Shown: positions 34,344-43,517 of the stretch, piece after piece
Numbering within the stretch: position 1 is the stretch's first letter
How the letters are laid out: every line of letters begins with the position of its first letter
Assembly: GCF_000297395.2 (NCBI RefSeq)
Contig: NZ_HF570108.1
Coordinates: 3,469,766 to 3,533,765 of the forward strand
DNA length: 64,000 bases
Reading direction: 5' to 3'
Source: Micromonospora lupini str. Lupac 08
GTDB lineage: Bacteria > Actinomycetota > Actinomycetes > Mycobacteriales > Micromonosporaceae
Program-made: the position numbers and the translations under genes
Notes under the pieces: generated by a model
Seen by the model: the letters and a program-made list of their open reading frames with translations, nothing else
Told to the model about the DNA's origin: nothing
Databases searched by the model: none

Positions 34344-35030
34344 CTACGCCCGCGGGCGGACCAGACCCGACTCGTACGCCAGCACGACCGCCTGCACCCG
34401 GTCGCGTAGCCGCAGCTTGGTCAGCAGGTGCCCGACGTGGGTCTTGACGGTGGTCTCGCTCACCGACAGCACCGCGGCGATCTCGGCGTTGGACAACCCC
34501 CGGGCCACCTGCACCAGCACCTCGCGTTCCCGGTCGGTGAGCGCGCTGAGCGCCGGCGACGGTGTCGCCGCCGGGTCCGGCAGCAGGTCGGCGAAGCGTT
34601 CCAGCAGCCGCCGCAGGATCCGTGGCGCGACCACCGCGTCCCCGCCGGCCACCGTGCGGATCGCCGCGATCAGATCCTCGGCCGGCACGTCCTTGGCCAG
34701 GAACCCGCTGGCACCGGCCCGCAACGCGCCCACCACGTACTCGTCCAGGTCGAACGTGGTCAGCACCAGCACCCGCACCGGCAGGCGGGCGTCGACTATC
34801 GCCCGGGTCGCCGCCACCCCGTCCATGCGGGGCATCCGAATGTCCATCAGCACGACGTCGGGCAGCAGCCGACGGGACAGCTCCACCGCCTCCACGCCGT
34901 CGCCGGCCTCCGCCACCACGTCCAGGTCGCTCTCGGCGCCCAGCACCATCCGGAAGCCCGTGCGCAGCAGCGGCTGGTCGTCGGCGAGCAGGATCCGTAC
35001 CGGCCGCGCCGAGGGCGCCTGATCGCTCAT
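34344..35030 (-). CDS. NarL/LuxR-type response regulator
   Basis: 228 residues. The receiver (about 10-125) has the acidic pair in RILLADDQPLLR, phospho-acceptor Asp in PDVVLMDIRMPRMDG, Thr in VLTTFD and Lys in FLAKDVP. The LuxR helix-turn-helix (about 160-220) has LTDREREVLVQVARGLSNAEIAAVLSVSETTVKTHVGHLLTKLRLRDR. It would be phosphorylated by a histidine kinase and bind DNA, perhaps upstream of the ABC exporter operon. No kinase gene is in the window next to it. ATG 35030 is preferred; an ATG 14 codons upstream is the alternative. Confidence 0.9.
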   Translation of the reverse strand: MSDQAPSARPVRILLADDQPLLRTGFRMVLGAESDLDVVAEAGDGVEAVELSRRLLPDVVLMDIRMPRMDGVAATRAIVDARLPVRVLVLTTFDLDEYVVGALRAGASGFLAKDVPAEDLIAAIRTVAGGDAVVAPRILRRLLERFADLLPDPAATPSPALSALTDREREVLVQVARGLSNAEIAAVLSVSETTVKTHVGHLLTKLRLRDRVQAVVLAYESGLVRPRA

Positions 35031-35232
35031 CTCGTCTCCCGTCCCGCCGACGTCGTGGCGCGCACCGGTCATCCTCGCGTACCGGAGCCGGTGCGTCGCG
35101 GATCACCGTAGAGGCCGGCCCGTCGAACTGTCCCGACCGCTGCGGCACCGCTGCGGTCGGGCCCCCGGGCGTCGGCGTGCGATCCCGGCGGCCCGGGTCG
35201 CCGCGCCGCGCGTACGCGTCGCTCGGGCCGGG

Positions 35233-36147
35233 TCAGTCGTCGGCGCCGGGCACCACCGGAGCGGATCGGGCGTCGCGCAGCGGATCGGCGTTCGCCGCCG
35301 CGACCGGGAACGGCGGCGGGGTCCCGCCGAAGGTGGGGCAGAGCGCCTGGTGACTGCACCAGTCGCACAGCTTGCTCGGACGGGGCCGGAAGTCCTGTCG
35401 GGCGGTGGCCTGCTCGATCGCCCGCCACAGCGCCACCACCGTGCGCTCGAAGCGGACCAGCTCGTCGGCGTCCGGGGTGTAGTCCAACACCTCCGCGTCG
35501 CGCAGGTAGAGCAGGCGCAGCACCCGGGGCACCACCCCCCGGGTGCGCCACAGCACCAGCGCGTAGAACTTCAGCTGGAACAGCGCACGGGCCTCGAACG
35601 CCTCCCGGGGAGCGCCGCCGGTCTTGTAGTCGACCACCCGCAGCGCGCCGTCCGGGGCGACGTCGAGCCGGTCGAGATAGCCCCGGATCAGCAGCTCCTC
35701 GTCGACCACCGCGGAGATCAGGCTCTCCCGCTCGGCCGGCTCCAGTCGGGTCGGATCCTCCACGGCGAAGTAGCCCTCCAGCAGCCCCGCCGCGGAGCGC
35801 AGGAACTCCACCGGGCCGGCCGGCTCGGCGCCGTCGAAGATCCCGGCCAGCTCCGGCTGCTCGGTGACCAGCCGGTCCCACTGGGGAGCCACCAGGTCAC
35901 CGGCCGCGGCCGGTGTGCGGCCCTGCGCGGGCAGGTCGAACAGCCGCTCCAGCACCGCGTGCACAAGCGTGCCCCGCGCCTGCTCGACTGTCGTCCGCTC
36001 CGGCAGCCGGTCGATGCTGCGGAACCGGTAGAGCAGCGGGCAGGTCTTGAAATCCGCCGCCCGCGACGGGGACAGCGAGGCCCGCACCGTCGTCGGCGTC
36101 TGCGCCGGGGAGGAGGACTGGGGGGTGGTGACCGGTTCCGCCGTCAT
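35233..36147 (-). CDS. RecB-like PD-(D/E)XK nuclease with Fe-S cluster motif
   Basis: 304 residues. LRVVDYKTGG (about 190-199) is the D-x-K core of the PD-(D/E)XK fold, with an acidic residue in RGYLDRLDVAPDGA ahead of it. FKTCPLLYRF (about 35) and SKLCDWCSHQALCPTFGG (about 267-284) give four Cys in the Cas4/AddB-like pattern that holds a 4Fe-4S cluster. It is thus an exonuclease-like protein. The ATG at 36147 follows TAACCT (minus strand) by 8 nt, suggesting a leaderless transcript, divergent from the M50 protease gene. Confidence 0.85.
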   Translation of the reverse strand: MTAEPVTTPQSSSPAQTPTTVRASLSPSRAADFKTCPLLYRFRSIDRLPERTTVEQARGTLVHAVLERLFDLPAQGRTPAAAGDLVAPQWDRLVTEQPELAGIFDGAEPAGPVEFLRSAAGLLEGYFAVEDPTRLEPAERESLISAVVDEELLIRGYLDRLDVAPDGALRVVDYKTGGAPREAFEARALFQLKFYALVLWRTRGVVPRVLRLLYLRDAEVLDYTPDADELVRFERTVVALWRAIEQATARQDFRPRPSKLCDWCSHQALCPTFGGTPPPFPVAAANADPLRDARSAPVVPGADD

Positions 36148-36155
36148 GTCCGCAA

Positions 36156-36217
36156 AGGTTAGGGCACCGGTGTGACACCGCCCGCCGCCCGCCCCACGCC
36201 GGGCCGGTCCGTAGCAT
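36156..36217. promoter_or_regulatory. divergent -10 boxes for the RecB-like and M50 genes
   Basis: On the minus strand TAACCT (36156-36161) ends 8 nt before the nuclease ATG. On the plus strand TAGCAT (36212-36217) ends 7 nt before the protease ATG at 36225. Neither gap contains a ribosome-binding site, so both transcripts look leaderless. Confidence 0.5.
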
Positions 36218-36224
36218 CGGTGCG

Positions 36225-37379
36225 ATGGAGCAGACATCCCCGCCGCCGCGTCGGTCCGACCGGCGACCCGGTCTGAGCGTCGGCCGGGTGCTCGGGGTGC
36301 CGCTGCACCTCAACGCCTCGATGCTCCTGCTCGCCGTGCTGGTCGCCGTGCTCTACGCCGAGTTCGCCCGCCGGCAACTGGACCTGCCGCAGGTCAGCGG
36401 CTACCTGATCGGCTTCGGGTTCGTGGTGTCACTGCTCGGCTCGGTGCTGCTGCACGAGCTGGGTCACGCGCTCACCGCCCGCCGCTACGGCATCGGTGTG
36501 CGCGGGATCACCCTGGAACTGCTCGGCGGGTACACCGAGATGGACCGGGACGCCCCGACGCCCAAGGTCGACCTGCTGGTGTCGCTCGCCGGCCCGGCGG
36601 TCTCCGCGGTGCTCGGCGTCCTGGCGGTCGCCGCCACCGTGGCCCTGCCCCAGGGCACCGTGGCCCACCAGCTCGCCTTCCAGCTCGCCCTGAGCAACGT
36701 CATCGTCGCGGTGTTCAACATCCTCCCCGGGCTGCCGCTGGACGGCGGGCGTGCCCTGCGCGCCGCCGTGTGGGGTCTCACCCGCGACCGGCACCGTGGC
36801 ACCGAGGTCGCCGGCTGGGCGGGCCGCGTCGTCGCCGTCGGCACCGCCGCCCTGGTCGGCCTGCTGACCCTGGCCGACCAGCTGGCGCCGGTGGCGCTGC
36901 CGCTGATGCTGCTGGTCGCCGTCACGCTCTGGCGCGGCGCCGGGCAGTCGATCCGGGCCGCGCGGGTCGGCCGACGGTTCCCGCTGATCGACCTGTCCCG
37001 GCTGGCGCGGCCGATCTGGCCGGTGCCCACCGGCACACCACTGTCCGAGGCCCAGCGCCGCCGCGCCGAGGGCGGGCAGCCCACCGCCGCGCTGCTGGTC
37101 ACCGACTCCACAGGTCACCCCGTGGCGCTCGTCGACCCGGCCGCCGCCGCGGCCGTCCCCGCCGAGCGTCGACCCTGGCTGGCGGTGGACGCCGTCGCCC
37201 GCGCGCTGGCCGGTCTCCCCACCCTGCCGGTCGGGCTCGACGGCGAACGGGTGATGGAGGCCGTGCAGACCCACCCGGGCGCGCAGTACGTGGTGACGTC
37301 AGGCGAAGATGTCGTCGGCATTCTGCACATCGGGGACCTGGCACAGCTCCTCGAACCCAACCGGAAGATGACATCGTGA
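36225..37379 (+). CDS. M50-family site-2 protease with C-terminal CBS-like domain
   Basis: 384 residues. Six or so membrane helices cover about 20-245. HELGH (77-81) is the zinc site and FNILPGLPLDGGRALR near 167-182 gives the second metal-ligand Asp, as in SpoIVFB/Rip3-type proteases. The C-terminal part (about 285-380, VVTSGEDVVGILHIGDLAQLL) resembles CBS domains that sense ligands. It cuts membrane proteins within the bilayer. It overlaps trmI by 4 nt and is conserved beside proteasome genes in actinobacteria. Confidence 0.88.
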   Translation: MEQTSPPPRRSDRRPGLSVGRVLGVPLHLNASMLLLAVLVAVLYAEFARRQLDLPQVSGYLIGFGFVVSLLGSVLLHELGHALTARRYGIGVRGITLELLGGYTEMDRDAPTPKVDLLVSLAGPAVSAVLGVLAVAATVALPQGTVAHQLAFQLALSNVIVAVFNILPGLPLDGGRALRAAVWGLTRDRHRGTEVAGWAGRVVAVGTAALVGLLTLADQLAPVALPLMLLVAVTLWRGAGQSIRAARVGRRFPLIDLSRLARPIWPVPTGTPLSEAQRRRAEGGQPTAALLVTDSTGHPVALVDPAAAAAVPAERRPWLAVDAVARALAGLPTLPVGLDGERVMEAVQTHPGAQYVVTSGEDVVGILHIGDLAQLLEPNRKMTS

Positions 37380-38377
37380 CCGCAACTCCCTCCACCGTCG
37401 CCGCCGACACCGCCCCCGGAGCGCTGACACCCGTGCACCGTGGCCCGTTCCGGCCCGGCGACCGCGTGCAGCTGACCGACCCCAAGGGGCGGATGCACAC
37501 CGTGACGCTGGAGCCCGGCAAGGAGTTCCACACCCACCGCGGCATCCTGGCGCACGACGCGCTGATCGGGCTGCCCGACGGCAGCGTGGTGACCACCTCC
37601 GGCGGCGGCACCGCCTTCCTGGCGCTGCGCCCGCTGCTCTCGGACTACGTGCTGTCCATGCCGCGCGGCGCCCAGGTGATCTACCCGAAGGACTCGGCGC
37701 AGATCGTGGCGATGGGCGACATCTTCCCCGGCGCGAAGGTCCTCGAGGCCGGCGCCGGCTCCGGCGCGCTCAGCTGCTCGCTGCTGCGCGCCGTCGGCAC
37801 CGAGGGGGAGTTGCACTCGTTCGAGCTGCGCGACGACTTCGCCCAGATCGCCAAGCGCAACGTCGAGGCGTTCTTCAACGGGCCGCACCCCTCCTGGAAC
37901 CTGCACGTCGGCGACGTCGCGCAGTGCCAGGAGACCGGCTTCGACCGGATCATCCTGGACATGCTCACCCCCTGGGAGACCCTCGACATGGTCGAGCGGG
38001 CACTGGTGCCCGGCGGCGTGTTCATCGGCTACGTCGCCACCACGCCCCAGCTCTCCGAACTCGTCGAGGCGCTGCGCGAACGCGGCGGCTGGACCGAGCC
38101 CCGCGCCTGGGAGTCGCTGGTGCGCGACTGGCACGCCGAGGGCCTCGCCGTCCGCCCCGACCACCGGATGATCGCGCACACCGCGTTCCTGGTCTCCGCG
38201 CGCAAGCTCGCCCCGGGCGTCACCGCGCCGCCGCGCCGCCGCAAGCCCAGCAAGGGCACCGAGGCGTACGTGCAGCGCCGGCAGGACCTGCGCGACGCCG
38301 AGGCGGCCCGACAGGCGGCAGCCGCCAGGGCCGCCGACGCGCAGCCCGACGCGACCGGGGAGATGGACAGGCCGTGA
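37376..38377 (+). CDS. trmI: tRNA (adenine-58-N1)-methyltransferase
   Basis: 333 residues. An N-terminal beta domain (about 15-75, PFRPGDRVQLTDPKGRMHTV) precedes the SAM fold: motif I VLEAGAGSGALSCSLLRAVG (about 122-141), ELHSFELRDDFAQIAKRNVE, and FDRIILDMLTPWE (about 190-202). RPDHRMIAHTAFLVSARKL ends the core, followed by a charged tail. It makes m1A58 in the T-loop of tRNA. The GTG at 37376 overlaps the M50 protease stop (GTGA). Confidence 0.92.
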   Translation: MTATPSTVAADTAPGALTPVHRGPFRPGDRVQLTDPKGRMHTVTLEPGKEFHTHRGILAHDALIGLPDGSVVTTSGGGTAFLALRPLLSDYVLSMPRGAQVIYPKDSAQIVAMGDIFPGAKVLEAGAGSGALSCSLLRAVGTEGELHSFELRDDFAQIAKRNVEAFFNGPHPSWNLHVGDVAQCQETGFDRIILDMLTPWETLDMVERALVPGGVFIGYVATTPQLSELVEALRERGGWTEPRAWESLVRDWHAEGLAVRPDHRMIAHTAFLVSARKLAPGVTAPPRRRKPSKGTEAYVQRRQDLRDAEAARQAAAARAADAQPDATGEMDRP

Positions 38378-38405
38378 CCATCGGCGAGCGGGGGGAGGCG
38401 GCGGC

Positions 38406-38978
38406 ATGAGCCGACCGGGTTACGGCGGCGGCGACCTGCCCGCCGTGTTTCCGGACTGGTCGCCCTATCAGGACCTGGAGTCGGCGGCGCGGGCCTATCT
38501 GCGCGACCCGGACGTCGCCCTGGAGGCGCTCGGCGGGGTGCTGCGCGGCGCCTCGGTGCTCGGCTTCACCCTGGAACGGTTCGTCAACGAGGTCAACGGC
38601 GTGTGGCAGGAGGTCGTCGTCTGCGACGGCAGCCGGCTGATCCTCTGGCACGGTGAGGACGTGCCGCCGGGGGAGGGCCCGCCGGGCTCGATGACGTCGT
38701 CGCTGCGGGTCGTGCCGGTCTCCACGGTCACCGAGGTGGGCTGCCGGCGGCGGCTCAACCGCTCCGACAGCGGCGAGATCCGGGTCGACAGCATCGACGT
38801 CTACCTGCTGCTCACCTCGCTGGACGAGGCGCCGCCGAGCGAGGAGATGGCGGGTACGCCCCGGCACGACGCGCTGCGCTTCGGCAAGACCCTCGACGAC
38901 GGCGGCGCCGGGCAGATCGCCCGGCTGGAGGAGTTCGCCCGGCTGGTGGCGTCGGTGGTCGGCCGCCCGATGCTCTGA
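38406..38978 (+). CDS. conserved hypothetical protein, 190 aa
   Basis: Conserved by context near trmI and arc in actinobacteria, but I cannot name a function. The sequence is cytoplasmic with helix EALGGVLRGASVLGFTLERFVNEVNGVWQEVVV, strands SSLRVVPVSTVTEVGCRRRL and DSIDVYLLLTSL, and a final helix IARLEEFARLVASVVGR. ATG 38406 follows GGGGGGAGGCGGCGGC. It belongs with trmI upstream (28 nt gap) and lies tail to tail with the ferredoxin gene. Confidence 0.75.
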   Translation: MSRPGYGGGDLPAVFPDWSPYQDLESAARAYLRDPDVALEALGGVLRGASVLGFTLERFVNEVNGVWQEVVVCDGSRLILWHGEDVPPGEGPPGSMTSSLRVVPVSTVTEVGCRRRLNRSDSGEIRVDSIDVYLLLTSLDEAPPSEEMAGTPRHDALRFGKTLDDGGAGQIARLEEFARLVASVVGRPML

Positions 38979-39042
38979 GGACGTACACCGGACGGGTGGA
39001 GCCGGCGCCGCGCGGACGGCGCGACGTCGGCTCCCGTCGGGC

Positions 39043-39351
39043 TCAGTCGTCCTCGGCGTCCGGCCCGGCGACCTCGACACCGTCGCCGCGCACCACGTGG
39101 ATGCAGTCGCCCGGACACTCCTTCGCGGAGTCGATCACCTCGAGGCGCAGGTGCGCGGGCACGTCCACCCGGCTGCCCGGCGCCATCCGCAGCTCACCGT
39201 CGACGCCCTTGACGTACGCCAGGCCGTCGATGTCGAACTCGAAAACCTCCGGCGCGTACTGCACGCAGAGCCCGTCACCCGTGCAGAGATCCTGGTCCAC
39301 CCAGACCTGCAACTGGTCGGTCGCGACCTCGGCCACCGGTGCACCCCCCAT
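39043..39351 (-). CDS. ferredoxin
   Basis: 102 residues. QVWVDQDLCTGDGLCVQYAPEVFEFDIDGLAYV and SAKECPGDCIHVV carry Cys in C-x5-C and C-x3-C patterns for a 3Fe-4S or 4Fe-4S cluster. The acidic C-terminus (GPDAEDD) is usual for small actinobacterial ferredoxins. It moves electrons, often to cytochrome P450, but no partner is adjacent. The ATG at 39351 has GGGAG upstream. It is divergent from the proteasomal ATPase gene. Confidence 0.85.
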   Translation of the reverse strand: MGGAPVAEVATDQLQVWVDQDLCTGDGLCVQYAPEVFEFDIDGLAYVKGVDGELRMAPGSRVDVPAHLRLEVIDSAKECPGDCIHVVRGDGVEVAGPDAEDD

Positions 39352-39471
39352 GTTCTCCCGTACCAGCCTCCGACGGTACCCGAACGCCCGTACCGGCCCG
39401 CCGGGCCACCCGTGGCGATCAAGGTTCGGTGACGAGGGTGTTGCGTGGGACCGAATCGGGCTCATAGCGGC

Positions 39472-39477
39472 TAGTGT
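39472..39477 (+). promoter_or_regulatory. candidate -10 box of the proteasomal ATPase gene
   Basis: TAGTGT is followed after 37 nt by the GTG start; GGGGAGG lies just before it, so this gene has a leader of about 30 nt. No clear -35 is seen. Confidence 0.4.
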
Positions 39478-39514
39478 TAGGTCAGAACGTTCAAGCCCCC
39501 CGGGGAGGTGGGAC

Positions 39515-41299
39515 GTGGCAGCACGCAGCGACGACGCGGACTCGCGCGCCGCACGGTGGGAGAAGGAAGCCCACGATCTCTCCACGCAGGTCGCGTTCCT
39601 TCAGGAGGAACTCGCTCTGGTGCGGCGTAAGTTGACCGAAAGCCCCCGACACGTCCGGCAGCTCGAAGAGCGGCTGGCGGCCACCCAGGCACAGTTGGCG
39701 CGGCTGACCGAGAACAACGACCGGCTGGTGAGCACCCTCAAGGAGGCTCGCACGCAGATCGTCACGCTCAAGGAGGAGATCGACCGGCTCGCGCAGCCGC
39801 CGAGTGGCTACGGAGTCTTCCTGGCCAAGCACGACGACGGGACGGTGGACGTCTTCACCGGCGGCCGCAAGCTGCGGGTAGCCGTCTCGCCCTCACTGGA
39901 CGTGGACGAGTTGCGCCGCGGCCAGGAGGTCCTGCTCAACGACGCGCTCAACATCGTCGACGCGTTCGGGTACGAGCGGGTCGGTGAGGTCGTGATGCTC
40001 AAGGAGATCCTGGAGGGACCGAACGGCGGGCCGGGCGACCGGGCGCTTGTGGTCTCCCACTCCGACGAGGAGCGCATCGTGCACCTCGCCGAGACGCTCA
40101 TCGGCTCGGCGATCCGGGCCGGCGACTCGCTCATGATCGAGCCCCGCTCGGCGTACGCGTACGAGCGGATCCCGAAGAGCGAGGTCGAGGAGCTGGTCCT
40201 GGAGGAGGTGCCCGACGTCGACTACGGCGACATCGGTGGCCTCCAGTCGCAGATCGAGCAGATCCGCGACGCGGTGGAGTTGCCGTTCCTGCACGCGGAC
40301 CTGTTCCGCGAGCACCAGCTCCGCCCGCCCAAGGGCATCTTGCTCTACGGCCCGCCCGGCTGCGGCAAGACGCTTATCGCCAAGGCGGTGGCCAACTCGC
40401 TGGCCAAGAAGATCGCCGAGCGGCAGGGCAAGGAGAAGCACACCAGCTTCTTCCTCAACATCAAGGGCCCGGAGCTGCTCAACAAGTACGTCGGCGAGAC
40501 CGAGCGGCACATCCGGCTGATCTTCCAGCGGGCTCGGGAGAAGGCCGGCGAGGGCACCCCGGTGATCGTGTTCTTCGACGAGATGGACTCGATCTTCCGC
40601 ACCCGCGGCTCCGGCGTCTCCTCCGACGTGGAGAACACGATCGTCCCGCAGCTGCTCAGCGAGATCGACGGCGTGGAGGGCCTGGAGAACGTCATCGTCA
40701 TCGGCGCCTCCAACCGGGAAGACATGATCGACCCGGCGATCCTGCGCCCCGGTCGGCTCGATGTGAAGATCAAGATCGAGCGACCGGACGCCGAGGCGGC
40801 GAAGGACATCTTCTCCAAGTACATCCTCTCCGGGCTGCCGCTGCACCCGGACGACCTCGCCGAACACGGAGCCGACCCCCAGGCCACCGTCGCCGCGATG
40901 ATCGACGCCGTGGTGCTGCGGATGTACTCCGAAACCGAGGAGAACCGCTTCCTCGAGGTCACCTACGCCAACGGTGACAAGGAAGTCCTCTACTTCAAGG
41001 ACTTCAACTCCGGCGCGATGATCCAGAACATCGTCGACCGGAGCAAGAAGATGGCCATCAAGGAATTCCTCACCTCCGCTCGCAAGGGCCTGCGCCTGCA
41101 ACACCTGCTCGACGCCTGCGTCGACGAGTTCCGCGAGAACGAGGACCTCCCCAACACCACCAACCCCGACGACTGGGCCCGCATCTCCGGCAAGAAGGGC
41201 GAGCGGATCGTCTACATCCGCACGCTCGTCTCCGGCGGCAAGGGCGCCGAGGCCGGCCGGTCCATCGAGACCGCCAGCAACACCGGCCAGTACCTCTGA
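39515..41299 (+). CDS. arc: proteasome-associated ATPase ARC/Mpa
   Basis: 594 residues. An N-terminal coiled coil (about 10-92) that binds Pup is followed by two OB folds (about 95-235) and an AAA domain. Walker A is GPPGCGKT (279-286), Walker B VIVFFDEMD (about 350-358), and RTRGSGVSSDVENTIV and NVIVIGASNREDMIDPAILRPGRLD give the sensor and Arg-finger regions. The C-terminus GQYL holds the penultimate Tyr that docks into the proteasome. It unfolds pupylated proteins and feeds them to PrcAB. The GTG at 39515 has GGGGAGG upstream. Confidence 0.97.
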   Translation: MAARSDDADSRAARWEKEAHDLSTQVAFLQEELALVRRKLTESPRHVRQLEERLAATQAQLARLTENNDRLVSTLKEARTQIVTLKEEIDRLAQPPSGYGVFLAKHDDGTVDVFTGGRKLRVAVSPSLDVDELRRGQEVLLNDALNIVDAFGYERVGEVVMLKEILEGPNGGPGDRALVVSHSDEERIVHLAETLIGSAIRAGDSLMIEPRSAYAYERIPKSEVEELVLEEVPDVDYGDIGGLQSQIEQIRDAVELPFLHADLFREHQLRPPKGILLYGPPGCGKTLIAKAVANSLAKKIAERQGKEKHTSFFLNIKGPELLNKYVGETERHIRLIFQRAREKAGEGTPVIVFFDEMDSIFRTRGSGVSSDVENTIVPQLLSEIDGVEGLENVIVIGASNREDMIDPAILRPGRLDVKIKIERPDAEAAKDIFSKYILSGLPLHPDDLAEHGADPQATVAAMIDAVVLRMYSETEENRFLEVTYANGDKEVLYFKDFNSGAMIQNIVDRSKKMAIKEFLTSARKGLRLQHLLDACVDEFRENEDLPNTTNPDDWARISGKKGERIVYIRTLVSGGKGAEAGRSIETASNTGQYL

Positions 41300-41317
41300 G
41301 CAAACGGTGACACCAGC

Positions 41318-41346
41318 GGGCCCGGGACGCGACGCGTCCCGGGCCC
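41318..41346. terminator. hairpin terminator after arc
   Basis: GGGCCCGGGACG (41318-41329) pairs perfectly with CGTCCCGGGCCC (41335-41346) across a 5-nt loop. It lies 18 nt after the arc stop and before the promoter of the next gene. Confidence 0.7.
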
Positions 41347-41430
41347 CACCCGTTACGCGGCCGCCCCCACTCGCCCGACCGCAGCCGGTACGCTGTGGCG
41401 CCCCCCTCCATCGACCCGTCGAGGACCCGC

Positions 41431-43395
41431 GTGCCGTCCGAGCTCACCGTCACCGCCCCGCCGGCACACACCGCGGTCGACCCGGGCACCCCGCCGCCCG
41501 TCCGCCCGTCCCGTTCGGTGCTCATCGCCCTCGCGGCAGCCTGGCTGATCCCCGCGGCGGCGTACCCCCTGCACCTGGCCTGGCTGCTGCCCCCGCTCGT
41601 GCTGCTGGCCACGGCCAGCCTGCTGCGCGGCGGCCGGACCCTGCTCGACCGCCTGCTGCTCGGCACTCTGCTGCTCGTCGGCGCCACCACGGTCGCCGGC
41701 CTGCTCTTCACGGTCTGGCCGTGGGGGCTGCACCCGGTCGCGGTCAGCGGCACCGCGCTGACGGCGCTCACACTCATCGCGGCGGCCACCGGCCGACGTC
41801 CCACCCTGCCGCGCCCTAACTGGACCGACCTGCTGCCGATCATCGCCACCGCCGGCGCCGTCGGCTATCTCGCCCAGCCCTGGCTGCGCGCCGGCACCCT
41901 CGCCGGCCGACTCAGCCTGCTCGCCCTCGGTGAGGACAACTTCCGCCACGTCGCCCTCGTCGACGCCATCGGCCGGCTCGGCGGGTACGTCTTCCTCGAC
42001 CCGGCGGGCTCCCGCGACCACATCGTCTCGGTGCTCGTCCGCTACCCGCAGGGCTGGCACCTCACCACGGCGCTCCTCGACACGCACCTGCGCTCGGCCA
42101 CCGGCACGCCCAGCGGGATCAGCAGCCTCACCCACTACGGGTGGTGGTGCCTCGCCACCTTCGGTCTGCTCACGCTCACCCTGTTCTGGGCCGCCCAGCG
42201 ACTGCCCGGCCCCCTGCACCCGTTGCACCGGGTCGTCCTGACCGTCGTCGTCGGCGCGCTCGTCCTCGGCAGCCAGATGCCCCGCCTGCTGATCGCCGGC
42301 TACCCCAGCGAGGTGCTCGGCCTCACCCTCGCCGTCGCGCTGACCGCCCTGGTCGTCCGCCCCCTCGCCGGCAACCGGGAACAACTCCTGCTGCTGGCCG
42401 CCCTGCTCGTCGGCATCGGCTTCACCTACTATCTGTTCCTCCCGCCGGCCGGGCTGCTCGTTCTCGGCTGGCTCGTCGCCCACCGCCGCGAGCTGTCCCA
42501 GGTCCGCCGGACGCTGCTCGCCGTCGGCCTCGTCACCGCACTGCTCGCCCCGCTGCCCCTGCTGCTCGGCGTCCTCGGCGACAGCCAGACCGAAGCGCTC
42601 GACGCCAAGGCCGGCCCGGAACTCGCCGAGGCGTGGCGTGCGCTGCTCGGCCTCACCCCGATCGTGCTGATCGCCCTCGTGATCCAGGCCCGCCGCGCCG
42701 ACCGGGCCTGGCGCCGCCACCTCGCCGCCGTACTGGTGGCGGTCGGATTCGCCCTCGCCATCGCCCTGGCCAACATCCTCGCCGGCGTCCAACCCGCCTA
42801 CTACTTCATGAAGGGCACCCACCTCGCCACCGTCCTGCTGGTCGTCGGCACCGCCGCCCTGGTCCGGCTGCTGCCCGTGCCGTCCGACGCCGACCGTCGC
42901 GACCGGATCCGCGCCGCCGCGCCACCCGTGCTCGCCGCCGCCCTGGCCGTGCTCACCGTCGTGACCCTCTGCGGGCTCACCGGCTGGCGCGGCAGCCTGC
43001 TCGTGGTCGACAAGCAGAGCTGGACCCAGCTCTGGGTCCGGCGCAGCGTCGACAAGCCGCCGAGGGTGGCCCAGGTCTGCGCCGCCGCGTACCGCCGTCA
43101 CCCCGCCCAGCAGGGCACCGTCACCGTCGTGCTGGACCGCACCGCCTACCGCGGTTACGTCGAATCGATCTGCCTGTCCGCGCTGCAGGCCACCACCGCG
43201 CAGACCGAGCCCGCCATCTACCTGCCCGTGTTCGAGGAACCCGAGCGCACCCGCAGGATGCTGCGCGAAACGTCCGGCCCGATCCGGCTGCTGATCAGCG
43301 ACCCGGCCGCGCGACGACGCGTCGACAGTCTGCTCACCAGGTACCCCGAACTGCGCTCCCGGGTCACCACCGTGCCGATGATCATCAAGTACTGA
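41431..43395 (+). CDS. large polytopic membrane protein of unknown role
   Basis: 654 residues with about a dozen membrane helices (for example VLIALAAAWLIPAAAYPLHLAWLLPPLVLLA) and a C-terminal soluble part of about 130 residues (from RGSLLVVDKQSW). Between helices are FRHVALVDAIGRLGG and YPQGWHLTTALLD, which recall GT-C type membrane glycosyltransferases, but no DxD or other catalytic motif is secure. GTG 41431 is preferred because GAGGA lies just upstream and TACGCT (41389-41394) would start transcription after GTG 41395. It is placed between arc and dop. Confidence 0.75.
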   Translation: MPSELTVTAPPAHTAVDPGTPPPVRPSRSVLIALAAAWLIPAAAYPLHLAWLLPPLVLLATASLLRGGRTLLDRLLLGTLLLVGATTVAGLLFTVWPWGLHPVAVSGTALTALTLIAAATGRRPTLPRPNWTDLLPIIATAGAVGYLAQPWLRAGTLAGRLSLLALGEDNFRHVALVDAIGRLGGYVFLDPAGSRDHIVSVLVRYPQGWHLTTALLDTHLRSATGTPSGISSLTHYGWWCLATFGLLTLTLFWAAQRLPGPLHPLHRVVLTVVVGALVLGSQMPRLLIAGYPSEVLGLTLAVALTALVVRPLAGNREQLLLLAALLVGIGFTYYLFLPPAGLLVLGWLVAHRRELSQVRRTLLAVGLVTALLAPLPLLLGVLGDSQTEALDAKAGPELAEAWRALLGLTPIVLIALVIQARRADRAWRRHLAAVLVAVGFALAIALANILAGVQPAYYFMKGTHLATVLLVVGTAALVRLLPVPSDADRRDRIRAAAPPVLAAALAVLTVVTLCGLTGWRGSLLVVDKQSWTQLWVRRSVDKPPRVAQVCAAAYRRHPAQQGTVTVVLDRTAYRGYVESICLSALQATTAQTEPAIYLPVFEEPERTRRMLRETSGPIRLLISDPAARRRVDSLLTRYPELRSRVTTVPMIIKY

Positions 43396-43517
43396 GCGCG
43401 CCGCCCACCGGCACGACACCCGTAACCCGCCCGCACCGGCGTGCCCCCGTCCCCGAACAGTCGGACTACGCTCGACATGACGGGGGACCGGGTCGGGCGA
43501 GCGAAGCGGGTAGGTCG

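Noticed and set aside
41353..43419. 688-codon open frame on the minus strand
   Set aside because: Antisense to the polytopic membrane protein and made of Gly/Gln/Glu-rich repeats with no fold-like pattern.
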